This document shows positions 10,893 through 22,143 of a stretch of DNA of 64,000 bases, in pieces. The notes under the pieces are model-generated. The model was given only the letters and a program-made list of their open reading frames with translations, ran no database searches and was not told the origin of the DNA. Source of the stretch: Patiria miniata. Its lineage: Eukaryota > Echinodermata > Asteroidea > Valvatida > Asterinidae. The stretch is taken from the NCBI RefSeq assembly GCF_015706575.1, contig NW_024037064.1, forward strand, positions 3,843,427 to 3,907,426, written 5' to 3'. Position numbers and translations under genes: made by a program. How positions within the stretch are numbered: the first letter of the stretch is position 1; every line of letters starts with the position of its first letter.

Positions 10893-12095
10893 CCTGCTTT
10901 TTGGTCGGGGTCAATAAACATCTGGATTTCTTAACATTTTCAGGGAATGTTAAAAAGAAAGGAAAACATTTGCCGGATGAGATAAGATTTCTGGACAACC
11001 CCCATTTCCTTACAATTGACACTATGCTCAGGCTGTTACAGGAAGTCTGGCACAATGTTTTCAACTGATGCGGTCTACAGGCTGAATTAATGGACGCCTT
11101 TAGTTGTTTTCTGAGTTCATGGTTGGCAAATGATGAGTTTCTCTGAAAGGGGCGTGTTCAAAAAGTCTATCATTTGCAGCTATCCGAAAAGTAATTGGTG
11201 TAATTATTGTTGAAAAACATACTTGGTTGAAAGATACTAAGGTGACTAAACTCCCTGTGACATTATTCTTTCTGGCAAGCTGTCACTTTGAAATAATCAA
11301 CGAAAGAAGGCATTTCCAATGGTGCTTCTTAAGATGCACCGTAGGAAATTTAAATTAGTACTTCGTTTTGTTATTCGGCGAAGCACACGCAAGCATTGGC
11401 ACGACGCACACGCACACGGGGTTGCTATAATTTGTCGGATCAGTGCGCGACATCACGTAGCCTGGTTTTCAGTTTCAGTACCAGCCTGTGACAGGAAATA
11501 TGTACAGGGAAATCCCTATACATGGGAAATAACATGTTTACTCAGATTGACTTTCTTTGACCCAACTAACCTTTAGAATATCAGTTTACATTCAACGAAA
11601 TGGTGCAGTCTAGTTAAAGTCCATACACAGCCCCCAAATGTATTGTTATTTCAAGCCCCAGATAATGTGTGGCTGTTGACAGTCTTCCCCTCTCATTAAT
11701 GAGTGTATTGAAGAAACTTCTTCTTACTAATACGCTTGAGGGGATCAAGAAACCTTCCTTCCCCCTCCCTCATGCATGGCATGAACACTTGGTGATGTCA
11801 ATCTTCATTTTACCAACATGACTCCCAATTTCAGAGTGTAGATGTTGTTAAGACCGAAACAACAGGCTTTCTTAATATATTTTTTTTTTAAAGGTAAGCT
11901 TTAAGTTTTTCTCTACACCTTGTAGAGTTGTGAGTATTTTTCCTGATTTTTGGAATTTGGGGTATTTATCACTGGTATCTATGACATTTTGGTATGCAAC
12001 TTTTAAGATAAAACCAGCATCTGGAACTGAACGTTTCATCGAGTTTAATGTGCAATAGGGTTCCTGGTGTCACACGTTACTGGTAACCAATGTAC
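10893..12095. repeat. Duplicated block, copy 2 (empty at the hAT site)
   Basis: This is the paralogue of 6755-9785. It lacks the 1740-bp hAT element (junction near 11085) and extends to TTACTGGTAACC near 12090. It keeps TACAATTGACACTATGCTC (about 11011), which copy 1 lacks. Many small differences show the duplication is not recent. Confidence 0.8.
11165..11452. mobile_element. 5' half of a TTAA-type MITE
   Basis: It matches the left part of the complete copies at 29.46 and 61.74 kb (GTCTATCATTTGCAGCTATC ... GTGCGCGACATCACGTAG) and stops where CCTGGTTTTCAG of the duplicated block resumes. It is complementary to the 3' half retained in block copy 1. Confidence 0.7.
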
Positions 12096-12201
12096 ATGTA
12101 CCATCCCTGGCAGTGACCTTTCGTTGCCGCCCCATTTTAGGTTCCTGGTGTCACACATTACTGCTGATCAGGGGTAGGACCGGTACCGTCCCTGGAAGCT
12201 A

Positions 12202-12341
12202 GTGAGCGTACGTGCCATTCGATTTCAGGTTTCCTGGAGTCAGGTGACTGAACTGTGTACCATTCCTTGAAGTGAGCGTACGTGCCGTTCGATTTCATGT
12301 TTCATGGAGTCAGGTGACTGAACTGTGTACCATCCCTGCAG
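12202..12341. repeat. Tandem pair of 70-bp units
   Basis: GTGAGCGTACGTGCC starts at 12202 and again at 12272. The two 70-bp units share TGGAGTCAGGTGACTGAACT and differ at a few positions. A looser relative (TTCCTGGTGTCACACATTAC) precedes them. Confidence 0.8.
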
Positions 12342-12533
12342 GATGCAACGTCCAGGGAGTGAGTGAATGTTCAGTCCAGTTTGAGACCTTGGCCCCTGGG
12401 TATCACACAACTACATTTGTAGCTGGTGATAACTTTAAAAATCCATCGGTTTCATTGGTGGATATCGAGTGGGTGCGGCACAAAGAGATCACGTGCACAT
12501 TCAACATGCACATTTCGATACCCAAAGCCATCA

Positions 12534-12693
12534 TATATAAGATTTTGCATGCGAGGGTTTCATCAGATTGACGACGTGGCATTCAGCCTTTGCATGCTTT
12601 CATTTACGAAGTCTGCTCGCAAACGTTGAGCTGTACTTGGACGGGAGTGCTTGCATCCTTTACAGTGTATAGCCCGCCGTTCTGCCCAGAAAG
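12534..12693 (+). promoter_or_regulatory. Candidate TATA promoter and 5' untranslated exon
   Basis: TATATAAG at 12534-12541 is followed about 30 nt later by an initiator-like TCAGATT (12563). A consensus donor AAAG|GTAAGAG follows at 12693/12694. The first acceptor downstream in a plausible gene is CTTACAG at about 18943, directly before the start codon of the 285-codon gene, so this could be its 5' exon across a 6.2-kb intron. The link is inference; no transcript evidence is available here. Confidence 0.35.
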
Positions 12694-13090
12694 GTAAGAG
12701 TTTTAAGCTGCTTATCCGATGAGAAAGTCTCGTGGTTCAATACATGTACATTGTAGTTACACGATTCTGAAATTGTATTTGGAATGTCTTCTTCACAGTT
12801 GGCATTCAGGGTACATTCATGTACTCGTGTAATTGATTCTCTGCTGGTGGTACAGTAAGAGAATGTTTTGCTTGCTTCTGAGTTTTCAGTGATCTTTCAG
12901 CACCTGCCATTATGGCTATTCATTCATTGCATTTTGTTTCCATATTTGTTTTTCCTATACATGCTTTAGCTTGATTTCCCTCAATGTACAATGAATTGTC
13001 TTTTGTTGGTGGTTGATAGAAATAAATGTATTGAATTGAAATGAATTGAAATGAATTGAAATGAGTAATGGAAAAAGTAAGAATGGCTTA

Positions 13091-15391
13091 ATTAAAGCCC
13101 TGTCCGCACTGGACTTTTTTTGGTCAAACTAACCGAGACTATGGGTACTTTTCCCATTTTAAGTCCAGTGCGGACAGCCTAGGACGTTTTCCTCTCGGTT
13201 ACTTTTCCTGAGTCCAGCGGTTACTTTTACTGGCCAACTGCTGCCCAGGAAAACTTCCCACGCGCCCAGGAAAACTGACCAGGTCACTTTTCCCGAGACG
13301 ATAAGTCCAGTGCGGACAGTGCGAGTCGGTAAAAGCGGCTCATAGTCAGGTGGCTTATAATTAGATCTAATTTTCGTCAAGATCGTGACCGACTGGTCCA
13401 AAGCACCAAACTTGGCAGATAGATTCTTATAGACCTAGAGAAGATATTTAGAAGGGGTGACACCCGAAATTCTTTTGGGAAGGGTGCCTAATTTGCATAA
13501 ATCGTTAATCCCTGCCGTGTAATATATTTATTCCCATATTTAGGTATATTTTTATTTTTTTATTTTTTTGAAAAGTGTATTTAGGGGATTCTACTTACAT
13601 ATCTTTACTTAAATAACATTTTCCAAAGCATATAAGTGACTGAATAATTATGAGGACATAGTAACGATCCAAAATGGCTACGATTATGCCCTAAATTGCA
13701 CTCATTTACCTTGTCCCCAGATATCATCAATTAGTCTTGCCAAACATCAGCATTGATGAACTTCAAATTCACCACGTAGCTTACTGGTACAGTTACCCTA
13801 TTGAAACCTTATGCAAAATCATGTGAACAATGAGAACATTGTGATATTTAGCCAAGAAAACAAAAACTGGGGAAAAACGAGGTGTCCATAAATTGGGCTA
13901 ACAAGTAAGGTGAAGGGTTGCCTAACATGGAAGACTGGAACAAGTTCAAGGAAATTCCCAAAATTATTGTTGAGAAAACGTTTTGGCGTAGACAAAATTA
14001 TTGTAAACAACAATAATCTCTTATTTTGGGGGATTTTGTTGAACTTGTTCTAGTCCCCACGTTACCCTTTCCGTAGTAGCCCAATTTACGGACACCACAT
14101 TTTCTCCCCTTTTTGGTGTTTTGGGCCAAACATCAAGATGATATCAATTTTCACATGATTTCCCACTTATTTTTGTTAGGTTAACTATGCCAGTAAGTAC
14201 CTTTGTGAATTTGAAGCTCATCAATACCCACGATTGGGGACACTAGTTGATGATATCTGAGGAAAAGGTAAATGCGCGTAACTTTAGGGTAAAATAGTAG
14301 CAATTTTGGTGATTTACTATGTCCTCCTAATTATTCAGTCACTTACATGCTTTACAAAATGTTATTGAAGTAAGAATATGCAAGTAGAATCACCAAAATA
14401 CACTTTTCAAAAAAATAATAATTAAAATATACCCAAATATGGGAAAAAATATATTACACGGCAGGGATTAACGATTTATGCAAATTAGGCACCCTTCCCA
14501 AAAGAATTTCAGGTGTCACCCCTTCTAAATATCTTCTCTAGGTCTATAAGAATCTATCTGCCAAGTTTGGTACTTTGGACCAGTCGGTCACGATTCCGAC
14601 CATATGCCACCTGACTATCAGGAAAGCGTACATCCGGCCCGAGCGCCCTGTTATGCATACAGAGACCACATGAACCTGCACGTGCAGTGGCCGAACATTT
14701 TGTAGAAACACGCTGCGGTGTATCATCAAGTTCGAGCGGTAAAATCTCGTTAAAATATATATTTCAACGGACACATACATACACAGAGAAGAGAGATCAC
14801 GTTCTGAGAATTAATTTGCGGAAATTCTCTTTCTCTACCGATGTATGTTATTTTCTACGATCCAAATTCGTCCTGATACGCTACTGTAGTCATGCACGGA
14901 ACATCATGGTCCGATACCGTACGTAGGCCGTAGTCACTGATTCCTGGCCCACATCATAGCTTTGATTCTGTAAGCATGCGATGGGAACCAACGCATACTG
15001 ATGGCACTGCTGCCGCACGGAACATCGTACAGCGGCATGGCTTCGACGACGTGCATCACAAATGCGTCAGAATTATATGCCTTTTCGTCAAGATTTAGCG
15101 TGTCAAGATGAAATAATATCGTGTAAACGATTATGTTGTGCATGCAAATGGCGTGTGTAATATTACTGTGGGTATCGGCGGCTGAAAATGTGATAGGCAA
15201 TTTGTTTTCTGTGTACGGTGAGTCATTTCACTGACACTGTGACAGCTCGGTTACTTCTCCCACGCGGTCTGGGTAAATTTTCCCGTGTCGAAAGTCCAAG
15301 TGCGGACGGTGGTCACATTTGACCATTTCTCATTTTACTATCGTCTCGGTAAAACCTTAAAAAAAAAAGTCCAGTGCGGACACGGCTTAAT
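13091..15391. mobile_element. 2.3-kb TIR element, GTCCGCACTGGAC ends
   Basis: Left end GCCCTGTCCGCACTGGACTT (TTAA before it) and right end AAGTCCAGTGCGGACACGGC (TTAA after it) are inverted. The AGTCCAGTGCGGAC core recurs internally near 13160 and 13305, and near 15289 in a slightly changed form, so the subterminal regions are built of repeated end motifs. The TTAA flanks suggest a piggyBac- or Kolobok-type target. A 1.3-kb palindrome occupies its interior. No transposase frame seen. Confidence 0.75.
13340..14625. repeat. Long inverted repeat with arms of about 600 bp
   Basis: The left arm runs inward from ATAGTCAGGTGGC and TCGTGACCGACTGGTCCAAA; the right arm ends TTTGGACCAGTCGGTCACGA and GCCACCTGACTAT. 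Further paired words include CACGGCAGGGATTAACGATT with its complement and GTGACTGAATAATTATGAGG with its complement. The centre lies near 13995. The arms differ by scattered substitutions. Both strands would give a long hairpin RNA if transcribed. Confidence 0.9.
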
Positions 15392-15480
15392 CTTCTCTGT
15401 GTAACGGCAGCATTAGAAGGCAATGAATTAGGTATGCGGAAGCTATATGTGCGTTCATTGTGTAAATAAAACAAAGTATA

Positions 15481-16445
15481 CAGGGTGAGTAAAAAAAAAG
15501 AAAACCCAAATGTCAGGACCAAGTTCATAAAGAGTTTCTGCATGTCACACTTTCAAAATGGAGGATATGAAAGCCCAATTAATAAGCTTTCTTCTAGTAC
15601 AAGAATCATTCAAATTGGTCATGTACTTTAGTCAAGCACTGTTTTAGAGTTCTGTCCATGGATCACAAAAATAGGTAAGCATTCTTTCAGCAACGTTTTG
15701 CTGTAAACTTGCTAAAACCCTTTTTGTGATCCATGGACTGAACTTCATTTAACCCTGCAAGCTGCGAAGTGTAAAAACTTACCCCGTGTAGCTGAGGTGC
15801 TCATGCGTGAGGCAGTTTTGATTTCGCGTATAAAATACTATTTTGTGGACACGAACCTTTCTCTAATGGTCTAAATATTATGAATGCAGGTCCCCCGAAC
15901 CCACACAAGATTGAATCCCCTCCAGTAGGTCACTCACAGACATTGTGGCTGCACAGTCATGTACATATACACTGCATGCACTGTGACCATTACATGTTGG
16001 ATTGTCACAACATGTTGGATCGACCATTACATGTTGGATCCCCCCCCAAAAAAGATGGACATGAAACAGTCGAGACAGCCTTTCTGTGGCTCTAGACAGC
16101 TGTCACTGGGCCAGCAGTAGAGGATGATTGATGACATTGTTGTGACGGCGGTATGTAAAACACAGAGAACTTTTTTTGTGCACAAGTGAATGGGCTTTGG
16201 CTGGAGGCCCAACTTTCCCAGGGGCGGCTGACCCCCAAGTGAACTCCTACAAGAAAAGCGACCATACCATCTCAAACCACAATGTTCACTTTAAGATTAC
16301 ATGTAGTTTTAAGGGAATTGGGCGATAGCTTCATAAAAAAAGGTTAAGAAACCAAAAAAAGGGACTAGCGCGTGAGCCCCTGCGCAGCCCGCAGGGTTAA
16401 AAATTGGTCGTGACATTTGGGTTTCCTTTATTTTTACTCAACCTG
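15481..16445. mobile_element. Tc1/mariner-like MITE, CAGGGTGAGTAAAA ends
   Basis: Left CAGGGTGAGTAAAAAAAAAG ... CCCAAATGTCAGGACC and right GGTCGTGACATTTGGGTTTC ... TTTTTACTCAACCTG are inverted over about 40 bp. Each end is flanked by TA, the Tc1/mariner duplication. The 965-bp interior has no transposase. Related single ends are seen at 24252 and 54312. Confidence 0.8.
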
Positions 16446-16449
16446 TACA

Positions 16450-18600
16450 ATCTGAAAATTAATAAAAATGTCATATATCCCCCTTTTTAAAGTGGGGGTA
16501 TCATATCGCTTGTCCCCCACTTTTTTCGTCCCTGAAAAAAAACCCATTGTAGCCTTGATTGGATTCTGTAGCTCAGAATGGCTGATTCAATTACTCCAAA
16601 CTAAAAAATGAAACATGAAAGTCTTGCACCCTTTCAAGAAAAAAAACACGTTGCAATGTCCAATCTGTCTCAAAGCATGAAAAAGTTGTGTATTTTTTTA
16701 CATGAAAAAGATAATTTTGGTTCAAACTTGAATTCTTATCTTCTATCAAGGTGACCTCACCTAGAATGTAAAATAAAAATATCTTTTGATGTAAAGGTGA
16801 TCCGTTACTTTACACTGTCTCTTCTGTCGCTCCGTCTGTCACAATTTTTTTCAATCAACTCGACATGCTCGAGGTTAAAAACAAGTTTAACATATTTTTT
16901 TGTAGATTCTTCTCGTTTTTAATATACTACATGCCATTCTTAAAGATAATAAATGCTTAGGGCCTATGCCTACATTTATTCAGCATAAATATGTCCCGTC
17001 TGTCATGTCCCGTCTGTCACAACATTAATGAGCCTGGTGTTTCCAGTTCCATGTTTGAATTACTAAGTAAAGTGTTCACTGCTTATTGGCATAAAAGTGA
17101 TTAACTTTAAAAGAAAAAAAACATGAAATTTCCCATGGGAACAGATAGCTTTTCTCCAATGAAAGTCGTTTTCAAAATATGGAGTGTAATTTCCGTCCCG
17201 TCCGTCACGCTGATTTCACTTTGTCACTATGCAGCCACTGAATCCTCTAGTTTCATTGATTGTTTTTTAGTTAGAAATATAGAGTGTTGACTTTGACTTT
17301 GTATGGTACATCTTAGATGGTTACACCTTACATTTTGGTTATTGTAATCGTTTGAAAAAAAAAAGGTAGTGAAAATTGTCCCCTCTGTCACGCCGGAATT
17401 GACCTCCAATATGGAAAACAATGATAAATTTGGATTCCTTATGATGTGACCTTTCCAAAACAAACTTAAGATTAACAAATTTGGCCCACAGGTTATGGAA
17501 ATAGAATCATTTGGAAATTGACGGTGAAGCTCCTTTTGACCGATATAGCAAAACAATGGCACTAAAAGTAGAACTTTCGGCTTTTTCATTCTAAATTACC
17601 TCATACGCTAAATATCAATATGAACCAAGTTGAAGGGGGTGGGGTTGAACCCATTGGGTGATTTGAAACAGTATGACCCTGCATACTTGTTCAATGTAGT
17701 TTGGGTCAAAAATAAAATAAAACAGGAGGTCTTGTCTTTTCTCTTGAGTCTTTGACAGATAATCACAGAGCTGTTCCGTTTTTTAATATTAAGTTATTTC
17801 TTTGTAACTTTATGCACCAATGATGTCAAATAAACATTGAAATGTGTTCAAGCCGTGATCTGAATTGGCATTATCGTAAGAACAAGCCCATACCCCAAAA
17901 CATGTAGTTTAAAAAATACACTATTCAAAATCAAAATTAACAGAAACTGGCACTTAAAAAATGCAAATGTCAAAAATACACCTTTAACACAAAATTGTTT
18001 TAAAGGACAATTAACACCTTCTCAAAATACATTAAAGTAAAGAATACAAAAAGTGTTCAGAAATGCATCATTTTTTAAAAATCCAAACAAAACAGATTGA
18101 TAAAAAATCTGTGTTATTACAGAAGAGATTAGAATAGTAATAGAACAGGAATCTTATGATTTTTCATATAACAAGACCCCACTAAGAGCTTGTAACAATT
18201 CAGTGTTGCTGCTGATGACGTCAGAATGACGTCAAAATAATTTCATTTAGATTTCATTACGTCTTCAAGTGAAAACAAATTTACCACAAAAAGTGTCATG
18301 ATCGTAGGGGTTACGATATGACAGTGCTGTCCTAATTCACAGAAAAGGCAACCACAGCCATATCACCGTATCTGCTTTGTCCAGTTATATCTGCTTATCA
18401 CAAAATGCTGTGCTTCACCACATATGTTCCGTTCGCAGATCAATAATGAACTAGGGGTGGGACATATTTATAAAAGAAATGTACCAAACAGGCCTTTTTG
18501 TGTTTTTAGAAATTATTATATATTTTTTATGGATCCGCCACTGTTACAGTCGCAGTAGATTTCAATGTGATTTTTTTTATTGAGACTCTTTAATTTAAGT
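16450..18600. other. Spacer with recurring CCCGTCTGTCAC words
   Basis: No gene is supported. CCCGTCTGTCAC-type words recur near 16831, 16993, 17008, 17197 and 17380. On the minus strand they read as VTDGT or VTEGT within short open stretches, including a 120-codon frame at 17227-17589. This may be a decayed repetitive coding element, but I cannot place a protein family. The rest is AT-rich. Confidence 0.35.
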
Positions 18601-18638
18601 AAGATTTGAGGCTTTGCATGGTGGAGATACTGAATAAT

Positions 18639-18880
18639 AAAAGGTTTGCGGAAACACCATGTGCGAATAATTTCTCAACTAAGAGAATGGTTCTGAAAAG
18701 AACCAGAGGTATAAACTCGACGTTCCGGTCAGTATACTCTGACCGTCTTCAGGAGAGTCCTGAAGACGGTCAGAGGCTCAGAGCATACTGACCGGAACGT
18801 CGAGTTTATACCTCTGGTTCTTTTCAGAACCATTCTCTTAGTTGAGAAATTATTCGCATATGGTGTTTCCGCAAACCTTT
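18639..18880. mobile_element. Foldback with histone-type 3' stem-loop in its arms
   Basis: Arms of about 115 bp begin AAAGGTTTGCGGAAACACCA and end in its complement, with centre CAGGAGAGTCCTG near 18756. Inside the right arm the plus strand reads GGTTCTTTTCAGAACC. This matches the metazoan histone mRNA stem-loop pattern GGYYYUNHUNARRRCC at every constrained position. No histone gene is nearby. The left arm has the same stem-loop on the minus strand. Confidence 0.8.
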
Positions 18881-18948
18881 CATTACTCTTTAATTTGTTT
18901 TCTATTTGATTTATTTGACGTGTTGAAATTGTCCCTCTTACAGTTTGT

Positions 18949-19806
18949 TTGAATGACATGGCAACCCAGAGCGATATAATCACCAAGGCGTGCAATGGGG
19001 CACTGGAAGAAATCCAGAAGAAAGCTCCTGCAGAGTACGCCAAACTGAATGCTGATCCTGATAAAAAGGCCAAACTCATTCAAGCTGCAAACTCCGCAGC
19101 GACTGAATGTGTGAAACTGGCCGAGGAGTTTGCCGACAAGCCACACGAGAACATTGCCGAACGACTTGCAAAACACCTGTCCGGAGAGAGAATCAAGCTG
19201 ATTCAAGGGGGACTAAGCATTCCAACCTTCCGGATGGACATAACCAAGAGTGCTGGAAACTCTTTGGCACAGTTCACCCGTGGTGGGGAGCAGTTTCTTA
19301 CCGCACGAGCACTGGCAACATCTGTTGACATCGACTGGGCGACCATCAAGCAGTATGGCAGTGTTCTTGTGGAAGCCGTACTGCTTGTTATGTCAGCTGC
19401 GGGAATATCAGTCAGTCCAAGTTCAAAGGTGATTGGGCGCGCTGTTGAGGAAGCAGTTGACGCGATCCAAGCATCCTCAAAATTGCAGAAGGCGTTGGAA
19501 GTCTTTGTCGAAGCCTGGAATGAAGGTGGTAGTGCCTTCTCGAAAGCTAAAGCACTCTTCAACCTCATCAAAGACAGCTACGCCGCAGGCATCCTCTGGA
19601 CCATCATCAAGACCGTATGCAGCGAAATGGCTTGGTATGAGTGGCTTGAAGCTGCAGCTAAAGTTACCGCCATGATTATAGCTGCTCTGGCTACCGACGG
19701 GGTTGCTCTGATAGCTGAGATTGCCCTCATTGTCCTTGCGGCTGTGGACTTCGCAAGGAAGATTGCTAACATTGTCGTGCTCTCCGAATTGAAACAAAGC
19801 CTGTAG
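18949..19806 (+). CDS. Uncharacterised helical protein, 285 codons, single coding exon
   Basis: An uninterrupted frame starts at 18949 (MNDMATQSDI), with a second possible start at M4. A consensus acceptor (CTCTTACAG, about 18943) precedes it, implying a 5' untranslated exon upstream. Residues about 1-85 are hydrophilic, charged helices. Residues about 122-150 (DWATIKQYGSVLVEAVLLVM) and about 215-275 (GILWTIIKTVCSEM, then an Ala/Ile-rich stretch around ALATDGVALIAEIAL) are hydrophobic to amphipathic. No signal peptide or cysteine framework is seen. From memory, similar C-terminal sequences (GILW..IK, KV.AMIIAALAT, IAN) occur in unnamed invertebrate proteins. Codon use looks like real coding sequence and no stop interrupts it. 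Function unknown; a membrane-associated role is conceivable from the hydrophobic C-terminus. Confidence 0.85.
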   Translation: MNDMATQSDIITKACNGALEEIQKKAPAEYAKLNADPDKKAKLIQAANSAATECVKLAEEFADKPHENIAERLAKHLSGERIKLIQGGLSIPTFRMDITKSAGNSLAQFTRGGEQFLTARALATSVDIDWATIKQYGSVLVEAVLLVMSAAGISVSPSSKVIGRAVEEAVDAIQASSKLQKALEVFVEAWNEGGSAFSKAKALFNLIKDSYAAGILWTIIKTVCSEMAWYEWLEAAAKVTAMIIAALATDGVALIAEIALIVLAAVDFARKIANIVVLSELKQSL

Positions 19807-20062
19807 AAAAGGCAGTTTGATAACTAGGAGCAAACAAACCTACAATCCTTGACATAACTTTTCGTGACACTCGGTTTCCCTATTCATCTCACCTCATAAA
19901 AGATTGTCCAAAACACAGTTCTTGAGACAGGCTTGATAGCTCACATGAATTTTCAGTGAGTTTTTCATAAGTTTTCGGTGTCCGAAAGTTGTGGCCGTGG
20001 TTGTAGTTGGCTAATTGAGATGCATACATTAAGACGATTTTTTTTATTTTTTGCTTAACTTC

Positions 20063-20288
20063 TATAAATCAAGAAAACAATAGATTTATGATCTGTAACC
20101 AAAAAGGAAGAAGTGTTATCTGGAAACGATAAATTGCTCAGTAGGGCCGTATGTATGTTTAAATGTATTTTGTTAGTGAAACAAATATATTCTGAGACTT
20201 CAGTTCAAATTTATGCAAAATATTCTGATATTTGCGATGTATAAAAAAGAGGGTTTTTTTTTTACAGAAAGAAAAGCAAGTATTACAG
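20063..20288. repeat. Direct repeat copy 1 (226 bp)
   Basis: The segment TATAAATCAAGAAAACAATA ... AAGCAAGTATTACAG recurs almost unchanged at 22144-22368. It lies downstream of the 285-codon gene, in what would be its 3' untranslated region. The near-identity suggests a young duplication. Confidence 0.9.
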
Positions 20289-20899
20289 TTTTACAGTACT
20301 TTAGTTTGCTTCGCCCGTGTAATTGTTTAGTTTTTTTTTACTATTATACTTGGAAAAATATTCTCTGAAAATTGCAAAGAGTCTTACATTACATATTTGC
20401 TATATATTGAAAATAAGTAGTTTGTTTTGAAATAGTTATGTAGATTAAGAGTCAACTGTAGTTTTAAACATTGGTTTTATAGAATTTTAACTCGTTTTTT
20501 TTTTGTTTCATTTTTGCAAACTTCTTGAAATAAGAGCTAATATAAAACAAGTTGCTACTTTTCATTGATAATTGAAACAAAAAGCTATTGAATCGATTCC
20601 GCTCATTTGGCCACAAAACAATAATTTTTAGTTGAAAACCCTGCATGTTGAAATTATGTGTTGGTGGAGCTTCCGGAAATTGGTCAAAACTTTTCAACAA
20701 CTTCAACTATATACAAATAGCCAACATTGTTTTAAACTGCTGCGAATGATTAATCGCATGGCGGATCTCGATTTCCTCGAGTGTTTGACTGTCTCGAAAA
20801 CCTTCCAGATGAGCGGCAGTCCAGATGATCCTAGGGCGATAATCCGTTTGGAGACTGTCTGTCGCCGCGCGTAACTAATTTTCCCTTATATTATTCGAA

Positions 20900-21800
20900 C
20901 GACAAATCTACCCAACCAGACAAGAAATGGGACCCAGACACACAAGCTCAAGCTTCAAGAAGTCTCTTTTTATTCAGCCATGCAACAACTGAAGTTCCTT
21001 TATTAAGAATGCCTCAACAAAAAGTAAATACTTAAAAGATGGGGTTTCCTTAAGGTGAGGGGTTTCTTAAGGGAAGGGAGTTCCTTAAGGGAAGGGGTTT
21101 CCTTGGCTCCAGACGACCCTCCGAGGTCTCTCGAAGGCAGATGCTGATCGTCCTGATGAGCTCGACCCTTCGTCTCCCGCGAGGCAGTTGTCGTTCCGGA
21201 TACCTTAGAAATGGATTCCTCAAGGGAAGGGGGTTTCCTTAAGGGAAGGGGTTTCCTTAAGGGAAAGGGAGTTCCTTAATGGAAAGGGATTTACTTTAGG
21301 GGAAGGGTTTCCGTAAGGGAAAGTGAGTTTCTTAAAGAGAAATGGTTTCCTTAAGGGAAAGGATTTCCTTAAGGGAAGGAGATTTTCTTATCGATAATTC
21401 AACAATAAACATGCTTCACTAACAAGATCTGCCAATTATGTCTAGGAAAGCAAATGGAGAATTCCTGCACAGAGGTGACAATAATAAACCCAAATATGCT
21501 GTCTTCAATCGAACGAGTATTAAGCTTCACTTAATCAAGTAAACCCAAGGATCAATTCCACCACTATTTATAAAAGAAAAGGAGTGTGTAACATTAACAA
21601 TACAGCTGCTCTACACTCACGGTAAGCTTTGCCGTCACTCCCCGACACAACGCTCTGTCTGTCTCCACGAAGCTTTTCTTAGTCTGCCACTCTACGGCGC
21701 GCCAAAACAATCTGACCAGAATCCGCGCAAACGCTTGCTTTTATACCCCATTCTAAAAATAGCACATAATTATGGCGGGCAAGCGAAACATATAAAGAGT
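20900..21800 (-). mobile_element. Probable LTR-retroelement terminal region (fossil)
   Basis: On the minus strand a GGTATAAAAGC box (about 21740) precedes a GC-richer leader-like stretch, and polyadenylation-type AATAAA words occur near 20970 and 21000. This TATA-to-AATAAA arrangement resembles one long terminal repeat. The exact ends and any target duplication were not identified. Inside it is an array of TTCCTTAAGGGAAGGG words (21040-21390). No internal coding region is recognised, so it would be a solo terminal repeat. The family is uncertain. Confidence 0.35.
21040..21390. repeat. TTCCTTAAGGGAAGGG minisatellite
   Basis: About a dozen degenerate copies of a 16-20-bp unit containing the palindrome CCTTAAGG are interspersed with a unique GC-rich patch (21105-21205). 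Confidence 0.75.
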
Positions 21801-22143
21801 ACATTTCGTTACAATAGCTTTAAATGAAGTGTAACTTTACATCCTTTAGTTTCTTATATCTGCAAAGCTTTCCATTTTAACGAATATTTCATCACTTTTC
21901 TCAAAACTTTTAGATGCAAAGCAATTATACAAATTGACATTATATGTATGTTTAATTTTCTTCCCGCCTTTTCACACTTATGATTTTACAGCAACTTACT
22001 GCTTACTCAATTCTAGCAAAACATAGTTTGAAAAATGTCATGTTTGAGTATCTGTATTTCTTTCCTTCACACTACTTTTTTCTTTTATTAAAGGAAATAT
22101 TTTTTTATCACATCGGGAAAAAGGGAAAACACAGATTTGATTA

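Noticed and set aside
12272-12571. 99-codon frame (CNVQGVSECSVQFETL region) as a gene
   Set aside because: Composition is protein-like in part, but it runs through the 70-bp tandem pair and ends in a candidate TATA box; no family or splice pattern supports it.
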